Origin: Bacillus sp. FJAT-22090
GTDB taxonomy: Bacteria; Bacillota; Bacilli; Bacillales_A; Planococcaceae
DNA: 64,000 nt
Assembly (NCBI RefSeq): GCF_001278755.1
Contig: NZ_CP012601.1
Span: 1,550,001-1,614,000, forward strand
Direction: 5' to 3'
Part shown: in pieces, positions 1 to 9,131 of the stretch
Layout of the letters: every line of letters begins with the position of its first letter
Position numbering within the stretch: position 1 is the first letter of the stretch
Notes under the pieces: generated by a model
The model's input: only the letters and a program-made list of their open reading frames with translations
Databases searched by the model: none
What the model was told of the DNA's origin: nothing
Made by a program: the position numbers and the translations under genes

Positions 1-12
1 ATCATTCTTGTA

Positions 13-27
13 TTATAAATATTCTAA
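13..27 (+). promoter_or_regulatory. PerR-like operator upstream of katA
   Basis: TTATAAATATTCTAA matches the Bacillus PerR consensus TTATAATNATTATAA at 12 of 14 defined positions. It lies about 20 bases before the katA start codon and overlaps the AT-rich stretch likely to contain the -10 element. Peroxide-responsive repression of katA by PerR is known in B. subtilis. Binding here is inferred; only 45 bases upstream are visible, so the -35 region cannot be judged. Confidence 0.6.
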
Positions 28-45
28 TCTAGGGGGAAATAGTCA

Positions 46-1524
46 ATGACAGAGAATCAAAATAATAACAAATTGACAACTGCAGCTGGAGCACCTGTAG
101 TAGATAATCAAAACTCCATGTCAGCTGGACCAAGAGGACCATTATTACTTCAAGACGTGTGGTTATTAGAAAAATTAGCTCACTTCGATAGAGAAGTTAT
201 TCCCGAGCGCCGCATGCATGCGAAAGGTTCTGCTGCTTACGGTAAATTTACTGTAACTAATGATATTACTCAATATACAAAAGCTAGTATTTTCTCCGAA
301 ATCGGAAAAGAAACAGAAATGTTCGTTCGTTTCTCTACAGTGGCTGGTGAACGTGGGGCTGCTGATGCAGAACGAGATATTCGTGGTTTTTCAATGCGAT
401 TCTACACTGAACAAGGTAACTGGGATTTAGTTGGTAATAATACTCCAGTATTTTTCTTCCGTGACCCACTTAACTTCCCAGATTTAAACCATGCAGTTAA
501 ACGTGACCCACGTACGAATATGCGTAGTGCAAATAACAACTGGGATTTCTGGACTTCTTTACCGGAAGCACTTCATCAAGTGACAATTGTCATGAGTGAC
601 CGTGGTATTCCTTCAACATACCGTAATATGCATGGATTTGGTAGCCACACTTTCAGCATGATCAATGCAAACAACGAACGTGTTTGGGTTAAGTTCCACA
701 TGCGCTCTCAACAACCTATCGAAAACTTAACAGATCAAGAAGCAGAATTGCTAATTGGTAAAGACCGTGAAAGTCATCAACGTGATCTTTTTGATAGTAT
801 TGAGCAAGGTAATTTCCCTAAATGGAAAATGTATATCCAAGTAATGACAGAAGAACAAGCAAATAATATGCCTTATAATCCTTTTGATTTAACAAAAGTT
901 TGGTATAAAAAAGATTTCCCACTAATTGAAGTTGGTGAATGGGAATTAAATCGTAACCCAGAAAACTATTTTGCAGAAGTGGAACAAGCTGCTTTCACAC
1001 CAGCGAATGTAGTACCTGGTATTAGCTTCTCCCCTGATAGAATGTTACAAGGACGCCTTTTCTCATATGGAGATGCTCAACGTTATCGTTTAGGAGTTAA
1101 CCACCACCAAATTCCGGTTAACCAACCAAAATGTCCTGTTCATTCTTTCCATAGAGATGGTGCTATGCGTGTAGATGGCAATAAAGGCGGAACACTTCAC
1201 TATGAACCAAACAGCTATGGTCAATGGAAAGCACAACCTGAATTCAAAGAGCCACCGTTAGCAATAAATGGCGAAGCATCAATTTGGGACTTCCGTGAAG
1301 ACGATGACAATTACTATGAACAACCGGGTAAATTGTTCAATCTTATGAGTCCAGAACAACAACAAGTATTGTTTGAAAACACTGCTCGTAATATGAGTGG
1401 CGTAGAGGAACATATTAAAGTTCGCCACATCATTCATTGCTACAAAGCAGACCCAGCTTATGGTAAAGGCCTTGCAGAAGCAATGGATATCCCATGGGGC
1501 AATATTGAAGCTGCTATGGCTTAA
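46..1524 (+). CDS. katA: Heme catalase KatA
   Basis: Breaks down hydrogen peroxide to water and oxygen in the cytoplasm. The 492-residue length is that of a small-subunit (clade 3) monofunctional catalase. Visible catalytic features are the distal His58 in [12 protein letters not shown], Asn131 in [14 protein letters not shown], and the proximal heme-ligand Tyr341 in [14 protein letters not shown]. The ATG start follows an AGGGGGA ribosome binding site at a normal distance. The gene stands alone, with its own terminator and a PerR-like box upstream, so a peroxide-stress role is well supported. Confidence 0.97.
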   Translation: MTENQNNNKLTTAAGAPVVDNQNSMSAGPRGPLLLQDVWLLEKLAHFDREVIPERRMHAKGSAAYGKFTVTNDITQYTKASIFSEIGKETEMFVRFSTVAGERGAADAERDIRGFSMRFYTEQGNWDLVGNNTPVFFFRDPLNFPDLNHAVKRDPRTNMRSANNNWDFWTSLPEALHQVTIVMSDRGIPSTYRNMHGFGSHTFSMINANNERVWVKFHMRSQQPIENLTDQEAELLIGKDRESHQRDLFDSIEQGNFPKWKMYIQVMTEEQANNMPYNPFDLTKVWYKKDFPLIEVGEWELNRNPENYFAEVEQAAFTPANVVPGISFSPDRMLQGRLFSYGDAQRYRLGVNHHQIPVNQPKCPVHSFHRDGAMRVDGNKGGTLHYEPNSYGQWKAQPEFKEPPLAINGEASIWDFREDDDNYYEQPGKLFNLMSPEQQQVLFENTARNMSGVEEHIKVRHIIHCYKADPAYGKGLAEAMDIPWGNIEAAMA

Positions 1525-1534
1525 AAATTACTAG

Positions 1535-1567
1535 AAAGAGCTGTCTTGTAGAAAGACAGCTCTTTTT
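1535..1567 (+). terminator. Rho-independent terminator of katA
   Basis: A perfect 13-bp stem (1535-1547 with 1553-1565), AAAGAGCTGTCTT, has a 5-base loop and runs into T-residues. A second, imperfect hairpin follows at about 1576-1615 with a T-run to 1623 and may back it up. The converging ABC transporter gene ends right behind it. Confidence 0.9.
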
Positions 1568-1621
1568 ATACGAAGAAAGCTACTCCTTATGTCAATAATG
1601 ACTTAGGTAGTAGCTCTTTTT

Positions 1622-2425
1622 TTATACTGATAAAAGTGTTCGATCACTCGTTAACTTTTCACCGCGAATCCTTTGGAATTCATCCATAAGCTTTTCAATT
1701 GTGAGTGACTTTTTCTCTTCTTCATTTACCTCTAAAATAATTTGGCCTTTATCCATCATAATTAAACGATTTCCTAAATCCAAAGCTTGTTGCATATTGT
1801 GCGTAACCATTAGTGTTGTCAGTTTATCTTTCTCCACAAGTTGCTTTGTTAGGTTAGTAATTAGCTCTGCTCTAGATGGGTCAAGCGCAGCAGTGTGCTC
1901 ATCTAACAATAAAATGGAAGGATTCGTAAATGTCGCCATCAATAAAGAGAGCGCCTGTCTCTCCCCTCCCGATAGTAATCCAACTTTTGCATTCAATCTA
2001 TTTTCTAAATTTAAATGGAGCATTTCTAACGATTGTACAAAAAACTCTCGTCTTTTTTTATCAACACCAATTTTTAACCCGCGCTTTTTATTTCTTGAGT
2101 AAGCAAGAGCTAGATTTTCTTCAATAGTCATCGAAGGAGCAGTCCCAGCCATTGGATCTTGGAATACACGACCAATAAACTGAGATCGTTTATATTCTGC
2201 AAGTTTAGATACATCTTTTCCATCTATCAAAATACGTCCAAAATCTGGTGTTAGTGCACCAGAAATCATATTCATCATCGTTGATTTTCCTGCCCCGTTA
2301 CTTCCGATGACTGTTACAAAATCCCCTGCTTTTAGTTCTAAATTTATTTCATCAAGTGCAATTTTTTCATCTGCAGTCGCTTCATTAAATATTTTATTAA
2401 TCGATTGTAGTTTAAGCAAGGTCAT
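1622..2425 (-). CDS. ABC transporter ATP-binding protein (TrpXYZ-like importer)
   Basis: ATPase subunit of a binding-protein-dependent importer. Walker A GSNGAGKST is at residues 41-49, the LSGGERQ signature at 151-157, and Walker B ILLLDEH at 171-177. Its start overlaps the end of the permease gene by 14 bases, so translation is probably coupled, and the order binding protein-permease-ATPase is the usual one. Relatives with this gene set have been linked to tryptophan or tyrosine uptake in streptococci and other Firmicutes. The substrate here is unknown. Confidence 0.85.
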   Translation of the reverse strand: MTLLKLQSINKIFNEATADEKIALDEINLELKAGDFVTVIGSNGAGKSTMMNMISGALTPDFGRILIDGKDVSKLAEYKRSQFIGRVFQDPMAGTAPSMTIEENLALAYSRNKKRGLKIGVDKKRREFFVQSLEMLHLNLENRLNAKVGLLSGGERQALSLLMATFTNPSILLLDEHTAALDPSRAELITNLTKQLVEKDKLTTLMVTHNMQQALDLGNRLIMMDKGQIILEVNEEEKKSLTIEKLMDEFQRIRGEKLTSDRTLLSV

Positions 2426-3446
2426 TCCCCTCCCGTTTTATCACATTTACATTGGAAATGGCACGCTCAGCATGACGCTTAGCTTTTCTACTTTTTTCTC
2501 GTCGCTTATCAAAATATTGAGGTAGAATTAATGCACAAATAACGATAACTGCTGTGATTAGTTTCATATCACCGGTATCTAATAATTCCACACGAAGGGC
2601 AAGTGCAAGTACAATACGATAAATAATCGCTCCAGCAATTACCGCTAAAGTAGTTCGCACAATTGTTTTTGTACCAAAAATTGCTTCACCTATAATAACG
2701 GATGCTAAACCTATTACAATCATTCCGATACCCATTCCTATGTCAGCAAATTTTGCATATTGTGCTATTAGGGCACCAGAGAGAGCAACAAGACCATTTG
2801 AAATACCTAGACCTATAATAACGAGAGTATCAGTATTAGCTGAAAAACTTCTGATCATTTTTTTATTGTCTCCTGTTGCACGGATAGCTAGGCCTACCTC
2901 TGTCTTCAAGAACCAATCTACTATTAATTTAATAGCAAAAACTAAAATTGCAACAATAACAATCGTTCCCCAAGTAGAAGGAACAAACTCTATTCCTATA
3001 CTTTTCAAAAAATTATTGATCGCTTCATCAATTCCTAAGCTCCCCCACCAACTATAAAACTGACTAAACAATGTTTCAGAATTTAGAAGAGGAATATTCG
3101 GTCTTCCAATCGAGTTCTCAACTGTAAGCCCCATAATCCGTAGATTAATGGAGTAAAGAGCAATCATCATTAGAATACCTGACAGCAAAGGATTAATCTT
3201 GCCTTTCGTATGTAATAAACCAGTTATACAGCCAGCAATAAAACCAGCTAGTATTGCTACTAATGTTGCGAGTGCCGGATGATATCCTAAGACGATCATC
3301 GTAGCTGCTGTTCCAGCTCCCGTAACGAAACTTCCATCTACCGTTAAATCCGGAAAATCAAGTACTCGGAATGTAAGATACACTCCGAGTGCCATGATTG
3401 CATAGATGATTCCTTGCTCAACAGATCCAAAAATAGCTGAAAACAT
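2412..3446 (-). CDS. ABC transporter permease, branched-chain amino acid type
   Basis: Integral membrane permease of 344 residues with about eight to nine hydrophobic segments, and a basic cytoplasmic tail near the end. It resembles the BPD_transp_2 fold used by branched-chain amino acid and sugar importers, here in the single-permease form paired with an ABC_sub_bind lipoprotein. It sits 14 bases downstream of the binding-protein gene and overlaps the ATPase gene. The transported compound is inferred only from family (aromatic amino acid or related). Confidence 0.83.
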   Translation of the reverse strand: MFSAIFGSVEQGIIYAIMALGVYLTFRVLDFPDLTVDGSFVTGAGTAATMIVLGYHPALATLVAILAGFIAGCITGLLHTKGKINPLLSGILMMIALYSINLRIMGLTVENSIGRPNIPLLNSETLFSQFYSWWGSLGIDEAINNFLKSIGIEFVPSTWGTIVIVAILVFAIKLIVDWFLKTEVGLAIRATGDNKKMIRSFSANTDTLVIIGLGISNGLVALSGALIAQYAKFADIGMGIGMIVIGLASVIIGEAIFGTKTIVRTTLAVIAGAIIYRIVLALALRVELLDTGDMKLITAVIVICALILPQYFDKRREKSRKAKRHAERAISNVNVIKREGNDLA

Positions 3447-3460
3447 AAAGAATCAATCTC

Positions 3461-4477
3461 CTATCTATTCTGCGCAAATTCTGCTTTCCACTCGTCTTTA
3501 ATCTCTAAGCCAAGCAAATCAGCAGTTTCTTTATTCATTACAAATCTTAAGTTTTGAGGGTATTGGACTGGTAAATCAGCCGGTGTGCTTTCTCCATTTA
3601 AAATCTTAACAGCCATTTCACCTGCTTCATATCCGATATCAAAATACTCAAAACCATAAGCACCTAATCCACCACGTTTTACCGAGTCGAATTCACCAAC
3701 CATCATAGGTATCTTATTATCATTTGCGACTGACACAACTGATTCAAGCGCGGATACTACCGTATTATCCGTAATTATATATAGTGAATCTACTTTTCCG
3801 ATTAAGGATTCCGTAGCTTGTTTAACCTCAGCTGATGTGGAAACTGAAGCTTCCACTACATTTAATCCTACCTTGTTCATCTCTGTTTTTACTGCATCTA
3901 CTTGTGCACGTGAATTTTGTTCACCTGAATTAAACACCATTCCTACATTTTTAGATCCTAGTTCTTCTTTTAAAAATTTTACTGTACTAGGAATCGCTTC
4001 TGGTTGAGTATCTACAGTACCCGTAACATTTCCTCCTGGTTTTTCCATCGATTGAACAAGTTCAGCACTTACTGCATCTGTCACAGATGTAAAAACGATT
4101 GGAATGTCTTTCGTTAAACTTGCTACTGCTTGAGCACTTGGTGTAGAGTTCGCAAATATTAAATCAACACCAGAACTTACTAAGTTATTTGCAATCGTCG
4201 TGTTGGCACTATTGTCATTTTGAGCATTTTCATTTTGATATTCTGCTTCTATGCCTGCATCTTCCAATGCTTTTTGAAATCCTTCAAAAGCCGCATTTAG
4301 AGATGGATGTTCTACAATTTGAGTCACACCTATTTTTACTTTTTTAGCATCCCCATTTGAGCTTGTTCCTTCACTTGAAGTAGCGGTTGAACCTGAATTA
4401 TCTTTTCCTCCGCATGCCGCTAAAAGAAGAACAACCCCAATAAGAATAAATGCTAATCTCTTTATACTTTTTCTCAT
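3461..4477 (-). CDS. ABC transporter substrate-binding lipoprotein (ABC_sub_bind family)
   Basis: Extracytoplasmic binding protein, 338 residues. A positively charged start and hydrophobic stretch end in the lipobox LLAAC with the lipidated Cys at residue 22. A Ser/Thr/Gly-rich linker follows and then the two-lobed periplasmic-binding fold (KIGVTQIVEHPSLN, VDLIFANSTPSAQA, IPIVFTSVTDAV), typical of the TrpX-like ABC_sub_bind family. First gene of a three-gene operon. The roughly 70-base leader is too short for a T-box. A promoter and palindrome lie upstream. Confidence 0.85.
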   Translation of the reverse strand: MRKSIKRLAFILIGVVLLLAACGGKDNSGSTATSSEGTSSNGDAKKVKIGVTQIVEHPSLNAAFEGFQKALEDAGIEAEYQNENAQNDNSANTTIANNLVSSGVDLIFANSTPSAQAVASLTKDIPIVFTSVTDAVSAELVQSMEKPGGNVTGTVDTQPEAIPSTVKFLKEELGSKNVGMVFNSGEQNSRAQVDAVKTEMNKVGLNVVEASVSTSAEVKQATESLIGKVDSLYIITDNTVVSALESVVSVANDNKIPMMVGEFDSVKRGGLGAYGFEYFDIGYEAGEMAVKILNGESTPADLPVQYPQNLRFVMNKETADLLGLEIKDEWKAEFAQNR

Positions 4478-4546
4478 CTTTCTAAAACCCCCTAATTAAA
4501 TCATTCACACTACCGATTCAACTCGCTAAAGTGTCAATTTAAAGAT

Positions 4547-4576
4547 ATGTTACACCGCAATTGACTGATAGTCAAT
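4547..4576 (-). promoter_or_regulatory. Promoter and palindromic operator for the ABC importer
   Basis: On the minus strand TTGACT (4570-4575) and TAACAT (4547-4552) are 17 bases apart. The -35 is embedded in a perfect inverted repeat ATTGACT-GAT-AGTCAAT (4560-4576, 7-bp arms). The overlap suggests a repressor site controlling the importer. The regulator is not identifiable from the motif. Confidence 0.45.
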
Positions 4577-4716
4577 AACATTAAAAATATTTTGATAAAT
4601 ATATGAAGATATTAATCCTCAAATGAAATCTTTACATTTTCTTTACATGTTCTTGACATTACTTTTTTATAATATAAATTGACGAGAATTTGCTCATTGT
4701 AGGAGGATAAAGTTAG

Positions 4717-6465
4717 ATGGCAATTGAGGAAATAGATTACGGAGATTTACTTTTTTATATAATTGAAGAAAAAGCAATTCAAACTGTTTTCCAACCAATT
4801 ATCTCGCTTCAAAACGGCCATATTTATGGATATGAAGCATTATCTCGGGGTCCCGAAAATACTCCTTTACAAAACCCAGAAGTACTTTTTGATTATGCTA
4901 TGAAAAGCGGAAAACTATGGGAGCTCGAAAATTTATGTCGAGGAAACGCATTAAAATATGCACATCACTTAAAGGCAGAAGGAAAATTGTTTATTAATGT
5001 GAATCCTAATATTATGAATGACCCAAAGTTCAAACAAGGATTTACGAAAGAATTTCTAAGTAGATTTAATATGGATTCGGATTCAATTGTTTTTGAAATA
5101 ACGGAAAGAGAAGCGATAAATAATTTAAAGGATTTTATTAGTACTGTTGAACATTATAAAAAGCAGTTTTATCAAATTGCAATTGACGATGTTGGCTCTG
5201 GATATTCAGGGTTAAATGTCATAACAGATGTACGTCCACACTTTATTAAACTTGATATGAAGCTCATTCGTGATATAGAAAAAGATCGCACTAAACAACT
5301 TCTCGTGAAAAGTTTAAGTGAATTTGCAAATTATTCACAAATACATATTATTGCTGAGGGAATTGAAACACAAGAAGAGCTGCTTACTTTAATTGATATA
5401 GGAGTTCATTATGGACAAGGATACTTCATACAAAAACCAAATAAACAACTCTTCCCTGTTAGAAAAGAATTAAAAAAACTTATCGAGTTAGAAAGTGTTC
5501 GAAAAAATAGAATAAGCTCCAACCGTTTAACGGACACATCCATTGAACAAATCGCTACTCCTTTACGTACTATCGCAAGTCATACATCTATTTCTAAAGT
5601 AAGTAAATTGATGGATTCTAACGATGCCTTACCAGGTTTTTGTATAAAAGATGGAAATAAGTTAATTGGTGTTATTACAAGAAATAAGTTACACCTAAAA
5701 TTTAGTGGCCCGTACGGATACAGTCTTTATAATGCTAAGCCAGTCACCGCAATCATGAGTAGAAATTATATGAAAGTAGATGCATCAACACCTATTGATG
5801 TAGTTGCTAAAATTGCCATGAAACGTGATCCGATTCATTTATACGATTTCATAACGATTACAAAAGAAGACGAATACTTTGGAGTTGTAACGGTAAAAGA
5901 TTTACTTGAAAAAAGTATGCAGTTAGAAATTGACTATGCCAAGCATTTAAATCCACTTTCTGAGTTGCCTGGCAATATTATGATTGAAAAAGAATTACAA
6001 AAATGCATAGATAATTTGGAAGAATTAACTGTACTTTATTTAGATATTGATAATTTTAAGCCCTATAACGATGTATATGGATTTGAAAAGGGCGATAAAG
6101 TCATTATTAGATTAGCAGAAATATTAGAAAAAAATGCACCAGAGAATGGCTTTGTAGGACATATAGGTGGTGACGATTTCATCATGATTGTCCATACCCA
6201 TATCAGTAAGGAATTATGTGAAAAAGTTATTCAGGAATTCAATTCTTCCATTGAACATTTCTATCATTCGCATGATCTTCTTAAAGGGAGTATAATCTCT
6301 AAAAACCGCCATGGAATTGAAGAGCATTTTCCACTTTTGACTATTTCCATCGCTGGTGTTACAAACAAAACTGTTTTATCTATTTATGAACTCTCAGAAA
6401 AAGCAAGTTATTTAAAAAAACAATGCAAACAACTCGCTGGAAGCAACTCACTCCTAGATATATGA
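4717..6465 (+). CDS. EAL-CBS-CBS-GGDEF cyclic-di-GMP signalling protein
   Basis: A soluble 582-residue protein. The EAL phosphodiesterase domain comes first (about residues 15-250), with YEALSRG at 39-45, ITERE, the metal-binding DD at 157-158, Lys178, AEGIET, and Gln234 all present, so it is probably active. Two CBS repeats follow (about 275-400; AIMSRNYMKV), which usually bind adenosine ligands. The C-terminal GGDEF-type domain has GGDDF at 484-488 instead of GG(D/E)EF and no RxxD inhibitory site just before it, so it may be a degenerate or sensory domain. AGGAGGA precedes the ATG. A TATAAT at 4668-4673 is a likely -10. Monocistronic. Confidence 0.88.
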   Translation: MAIEEIDYGDLLFYIIEEKAIQTVFQPIISLQNGHIYGYEALSRGPENTPLQNPEVLFDYAMKSGKLWELENLCRGNALKYAHHLKAEGKLFINVNPNIMNDPKFKQGFTKEFLSRFNMDSDSIVFEITEREAINNLKDFISTVEHYKKQFYQIAIDDVGSGYSGLNVITDVRPHFIKLDMKLIRDIEKDRTKQLLVKSLSEFANYSQIHIIAEGIETQEELLTLIDIGVHYGQGYFIQKPNKQLFPVRKELKKLIELESVRKNRISSNRLTDTSIEQIATPLRTIASHTSISKVSKLMDSNDALPGFCIKDGNKLIGVITRNKLHLKFSGPYGYSLYNAKPVTAIMSRNYMKVDASTPIDVVAKIAMKRDPIHLYDFITITKEDEYFGVVTVKDLLEKSMQLEIDYAKHLNPLSELPGNIMIEKELQKCIDNLEELTVLYLDIDNFKPYNDVYGFEKGDKVIIRLAEILEKNAPENGFVGHIGGDDFIMIVHTHISKELCEKVIQEFNSSIEHFYHSHDLLKGSIISKNRHGIEEHFPLLTISIAGVTNKTVLSIYELSEKASYLKKQCKQLAGSNSLLDI

Positions 6466-6537
6466 AAATGAAATTTGTATAAGCCTCTAATCCCATGTGC
6501 TATGATAATGGTTGAACATGATTTAGGAGGAGAAAAA

Positions 6538-6681
6538 ATGGTTTGGGTTTTGATTTTGACAGTATTTATTTTTATCCTTGTTATGTGCCTTTCTTTTTTC
6601 ACAATAAATAAGGGATACGCATTTAAACATACAATTGATGAAATACCAAAAGAAAAAAATGAAAAAACGCATCAACCATAA
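6538..6681 (+). CDS. Small single-pass membrane protein, YtzI-like
   Basis: A 47-residue protein beginning at the ATG preceded by AGGAGGAG at 6525-6532, an excellent ribosome binding site. Residues 3-23 form one transmembrane helix, followed by INKGYAFKHTID and a charged tail. The motif after the helix recalls the short YtzI proteins of Bacillus, whose function is unknown; this match is from memory and tentative. Its stop codon lies inside the terminator hairpin shared with rlmN. Confidence 0.7.
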   Translation: MVWVLILTVFIFILVMCLSFFTINKGYAFKHTIDEIPKEKNEKTHQP

Positions 6682-6694
6682 GGTGATGCGTTTT
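6664..6694. terminator. Bidirectional terminator between the small membrane gene and rlmN
   Basis: An 11-bp perfect stem AAAACGCATCA (6664-6674) pairs with 6684-6694. A-runs and T-runs on both sides let it end transcription from both converging genes. Confidence 0.85.
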
Positions 6695-6697
6695 GTG

Positions 6698-7765
6698 TTA
6701 TACAGTAGTTTTTTGTTTTTTTATCTGTTTGCTTCGTAGTTGCCCGCAAGCTGCGTCAATATCTGTTCCTTGCTCCATACGAACACCACAGTTAATTCCT
6801 TTGTTTTTCAACGTTTGGAAAAACGCACTAATGGATTCCTCCGAGCTACGTTGATATTGGCCATGCTCGTCTACTGGGTTGTACGGAATTAGATTCACAT
6901 AAGATAAGTGACGTTTGTTTTCCAACAGTTTTGCTAATTGTTGTGCTTCCTCTATATGATCATTTACATCTTTAAGCAGAATATATTCAAAAGTTATTCG
7001 GCGATTCGTTTTTTCTAGATAGTAATCAACTGCAGCCATAACCTTCTCAATAGGGAATGCTTTATTGATGACCATAATACGTGAACGAAGCTCATCATTT
7101 GGAGCATGTAATGAAACAGCAAGATTCACTTGAATGTTCTCATCAGCATAATCATAGATTTTCTTAGCTAGTCCACTTGTTGAAACAGTAATATGTCTTG
7201 CTCCAATCGCAAGTCCTTTTTGATCGTTCACGACGCGTAAGAAGTTCATTAAGTTTGTATAGTTATCGAATGGTTCTCCGATACCCATTACTACGATATG
7301 GCTTACTCGCTCACTTTTACCCAAATTATCCAAGTGCTCTTGCACTTTCATAATTTGCCCTACAATCTCACCTGCGTCTAAATCACGACTTTTCTTAAGC
7401 AATCCACTAGCACAGAAACTGCAACCTATGTTACACCCTACCTGTGTCGTTACACAAACAGACAGTCCATATTTGAAACGCATTAACACTGTTTCAATAA
7501 GATTCCCATCCTGCATTTGAAATAAAAACTTAATGGTTCCATCGGCAGATTCTTGCTTTACAGATTCTTTCAAAGTCTGAATGACAAAGTTGTCTTTCAA
7601 CAATTGAAGACAATCTTTGTTGACATTATTCATCTCATCAAAGCTTTGCACTCTTTTAATGTATAACCAATCCCAAACCTGTTCTGCTCTAAATTTCTTT
7701 TGACCATGTTCTAATAACCACTCTATTAACTGATCTTTTGTTAGACCATAAATTGATTTCTGCAT
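6698..7765 (-). CDS. rlmN: Dual-specificity 23S rRNA/tRNA adenine-C2 methyltransferase RlmN
   Basis: A radical SAM enzyme of 355 residues that methylates A2503 of 23S rRNA and A37 of some tRNAs. The cluster motif CNIGCSFC gives Cys111, Cys115 and Cys118. Cys104 and Cys340 (AACGQL) match the pair used in the methyl-transfer mechanism. GIGEPFDNY is the RlmN form, not the Cfr resistance form (GMGEALAN). The overall sequence is close to the Listeria type. It converges with the small membrane gene and has no operon partner. Confidence 0.95.
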   Translation of the reverse strand: MQKSIYGLTKDQLIEWLLEHGQKKFRAEQVWDWLYIKRVQSFDEMNNVNKDCLQLLKDNFVIQTLKESVKQESADGTIKFLFQMQDGNLIETVLMRFKYGLSVCVTTQVGCNIGCSFCASGLLKKSRDLDAGEIVGQIMKVQEHLDNLGKSERVSHIVVMGIGEPFDNYTNLMNFLRVVNDQKGLAIGARHITVSTSGLAKKIYDYADENIQVNLAVSLHAPNDELRSRIMVINKAFPIEKVMAAVDYYLEKTNRRITFEYILLKDVNDHIEEAQQLAKLLENKRHLSYVNLIPYNPVDEHGQYQRSSEESISAFFQTLKNKGINCGVRMEQGTDIDAACGQLRSKQIKKQKTTV

Positions 7766-7959
7766 TAATATTCCTCATTTCATTCGTGTACAATTTGCCC
7801 ATTATACTATAAATGTTTACATACTACAATTAATTATACAAAAAAAAAGAAATAAAAGATATAAATTTAGCTTTTCCCCTATAAATCACTCTTGTCCGGA
7901 TTTTTTAAAAATTGCTCAGTTAAACTTCTTTGTTGTTTCAGAAAGAAATCTGTTCATCT

Positions 7960-8115
7960 AGTGTTTCCGACCACTCGGACGTGCGCTTGCCTCACGCTAC
8001 GCATGATGAGTCATACGTTTCACTCACTCCCACATCCTTACGCGGAGTCTCATTCTTCACGCTCATGCGGCGTATAAGGCGCACATCCTGATGACACCTG
8101 CGGATATAGTTTCGT
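7960..8115. repeat. Degenerate copy of the GC-rich intergenic repeat
   Basis: Part of the roughly 530-base stretch between rlmN and the rhodanese gene, which holds no credible gene. CTCGGACGTGCGCTTGCC, CACGCTACG, GCACATCCT and GATGACACCTGC recur, in this order, in the two copies at 45.9-46.5 kb, but the middle (AGTAAAGTATTTAGGTCTTAC) is missing here. GC content rises clearly above the flanks. A reading frame crossing it (7892-8077) looks like a by-product. Confidence 0.7.
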
Positions 8116-8215
8116 ATTCATTTCATCAATGCATGGAGTTTAAAACAACGTTTTTGATAGTTTGTACTTTTTAACTAGTAATTAACAACAGTATTATTTA
8201 ACAAAGTCTTAGAAA

Positions 8216-8262
8216 AAAATAAAACGCCTGAACTTCCCCATTTCAAATGGAGGTTTCAGGCG
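8216..8262 (-). terminator. Terminator of the dynA-rhodanese unit
   Basis: On the minus strand a long, slightly imperfect stem (8225-8243 with 8245-8262) built on CGCCTGAA is followed by a T-rich tract at 8224-8210, directly after the rhodanese stop codon. Confidence 0.85.
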
Positions 8263-8294
8263 CAATTTCAACTTTTTAATTAGTTCTTTAAAGA

Positions 8295-9113
8295 CTACTT
8301 TTTACTTGTTTCTACTTCGTTTTCTCGAATCCAATCACTGTAGCTGCCTACATATAATTGGACATTTTCATACCCGGCTTCCTTCAAACTTGCATAAAGT
8401 GGTGCAGCAGTCACCCCACTACCGCAATAAGCAACGACAGGCTTTGATTTATCGGTTAATCCTGTTAGTTTTTCTTGTAAATCCTCTTGTTGCAGAAACT
8501 TACCATCACTTTTAAGTTGTTCCCAATCGAAATTTAGAGCAGTCGGAATATGACCAGCAACAGAATCTATTGGTTCCATTTCACCACGATAACGCTTTGC
8601 AGATCGTGCATCAATTAACTGTGCATCCATTTCACCACTAACAATTTTTTTAACTTTATTTACATCTACATAAATTTCATCTTTCCAATTTGGCGAAATA
8701 GTCGAAGCACTAATTTCAATTTCTTCATTGGAAACAGGCAATTTCTTTTTCGCCTCTTCATATCCTTCACGAAGTACATGAACATTGTTAAAGCCTGCCC
8801 ATTCCAATAAAAAGTATGCTCTTAAAGCAAATGGGGAACCTCCTTGATCATAAATGACGATATGATCATCTAAAAGCAATCCTGCCTTTTGAATTAGATT
8901 TGTCATCTTATCCTTTGAAATCATTGGATGGCGTCCATTTTCACTTCCCATGTCGGACAAATCATTTTCCAAGTCCCAATAGATTGCTCCTTCTAAATGT
9001 TCCATCTTAAACATTTCTTTTCCTGCATTCACATTTCCTAAATCAAAACGAGTATCAATAAATCGAACATTTTTTCCAATTATTTTATCCAAATCAATAA
9101 AAATATTGCTCAT
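8295..9113 (-). CDS. Double-rhodanese sulfurtransferase (thiosulfate/3-mercaptopyruvate type)
   Basis: Transfers sulfane sulfur from thiosulfate or 3-mercaptopyruvate to a thiol acceptor. Two rhodanese domains are visible: an inactive N-terminal one (about 5-125) and a catalytic C-terminal one (about 150-272) with the active-site loop CGSGVTA and nucleophile Cys230. That loop is the form common in 3-mercaptopyruvate sulfurtransferases, but the substrate is not certain. The ATG at 9113 is chosen over an upstream TTG because GGGAG sits 8 bases before it. It lies 18 bases after dynA, so both are probably cotranscribed. Confidence 0.88.
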   Translation of the reverse strand: MSNIFIDLDKIIGKNVRFIDTRFDLGNVNAGKEMFKMEHLEGAIYWDLENDLSDMGSENGRHPMISKDKMTNLIQKAGLLLDDHIVIYDQGGSPFALRAYFLLEWAGFNNVHVLREGYEEAKKKLPVSNEEIEISASTISPNWKDEIYVDVNKVKKIVSGEMDAQLIDARSAKRYRGEMEPIDSVAGHIPTALNFDWEQLKSDGKFLQQEDLQEKLTGLTDKSKPVVAYCGSGVTAAPLYASLKEAGYENVQLYVGSYSDWIRENEVETSKK

Positions 9114-9131
9114 GTTATTCTCTCCCTTCAA

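Noticed and set aside
4653-4673. TTGACA (4653-4658) with TATAAT (4668-4673) as a promoter for the EAL gene
   Set aside because: The spacer is only 9 bases; the TATAAT may be used but with another or no -35.
3461-4716. T-box leader for the amino-acid-type importer
   Set aside because: The leader from the predicted promoter to the start codon is only about 60 bases, and no T-box sequence is present.
6698-7765. Cfr-type resistance methyltransferase
   Set aside because: The GEPFDNY motif and overall sequence are RlmN; Cfr has GEALAN at this point.
7892-8077. A 61-residue open frame on the plus strand between rlmN and the rhodanese gene
   Set aside because: It runs through the decayed GC-rich repeat, has no ribosome site and its composition (Ser/His/Cys-rich) is that of repeat DNA.
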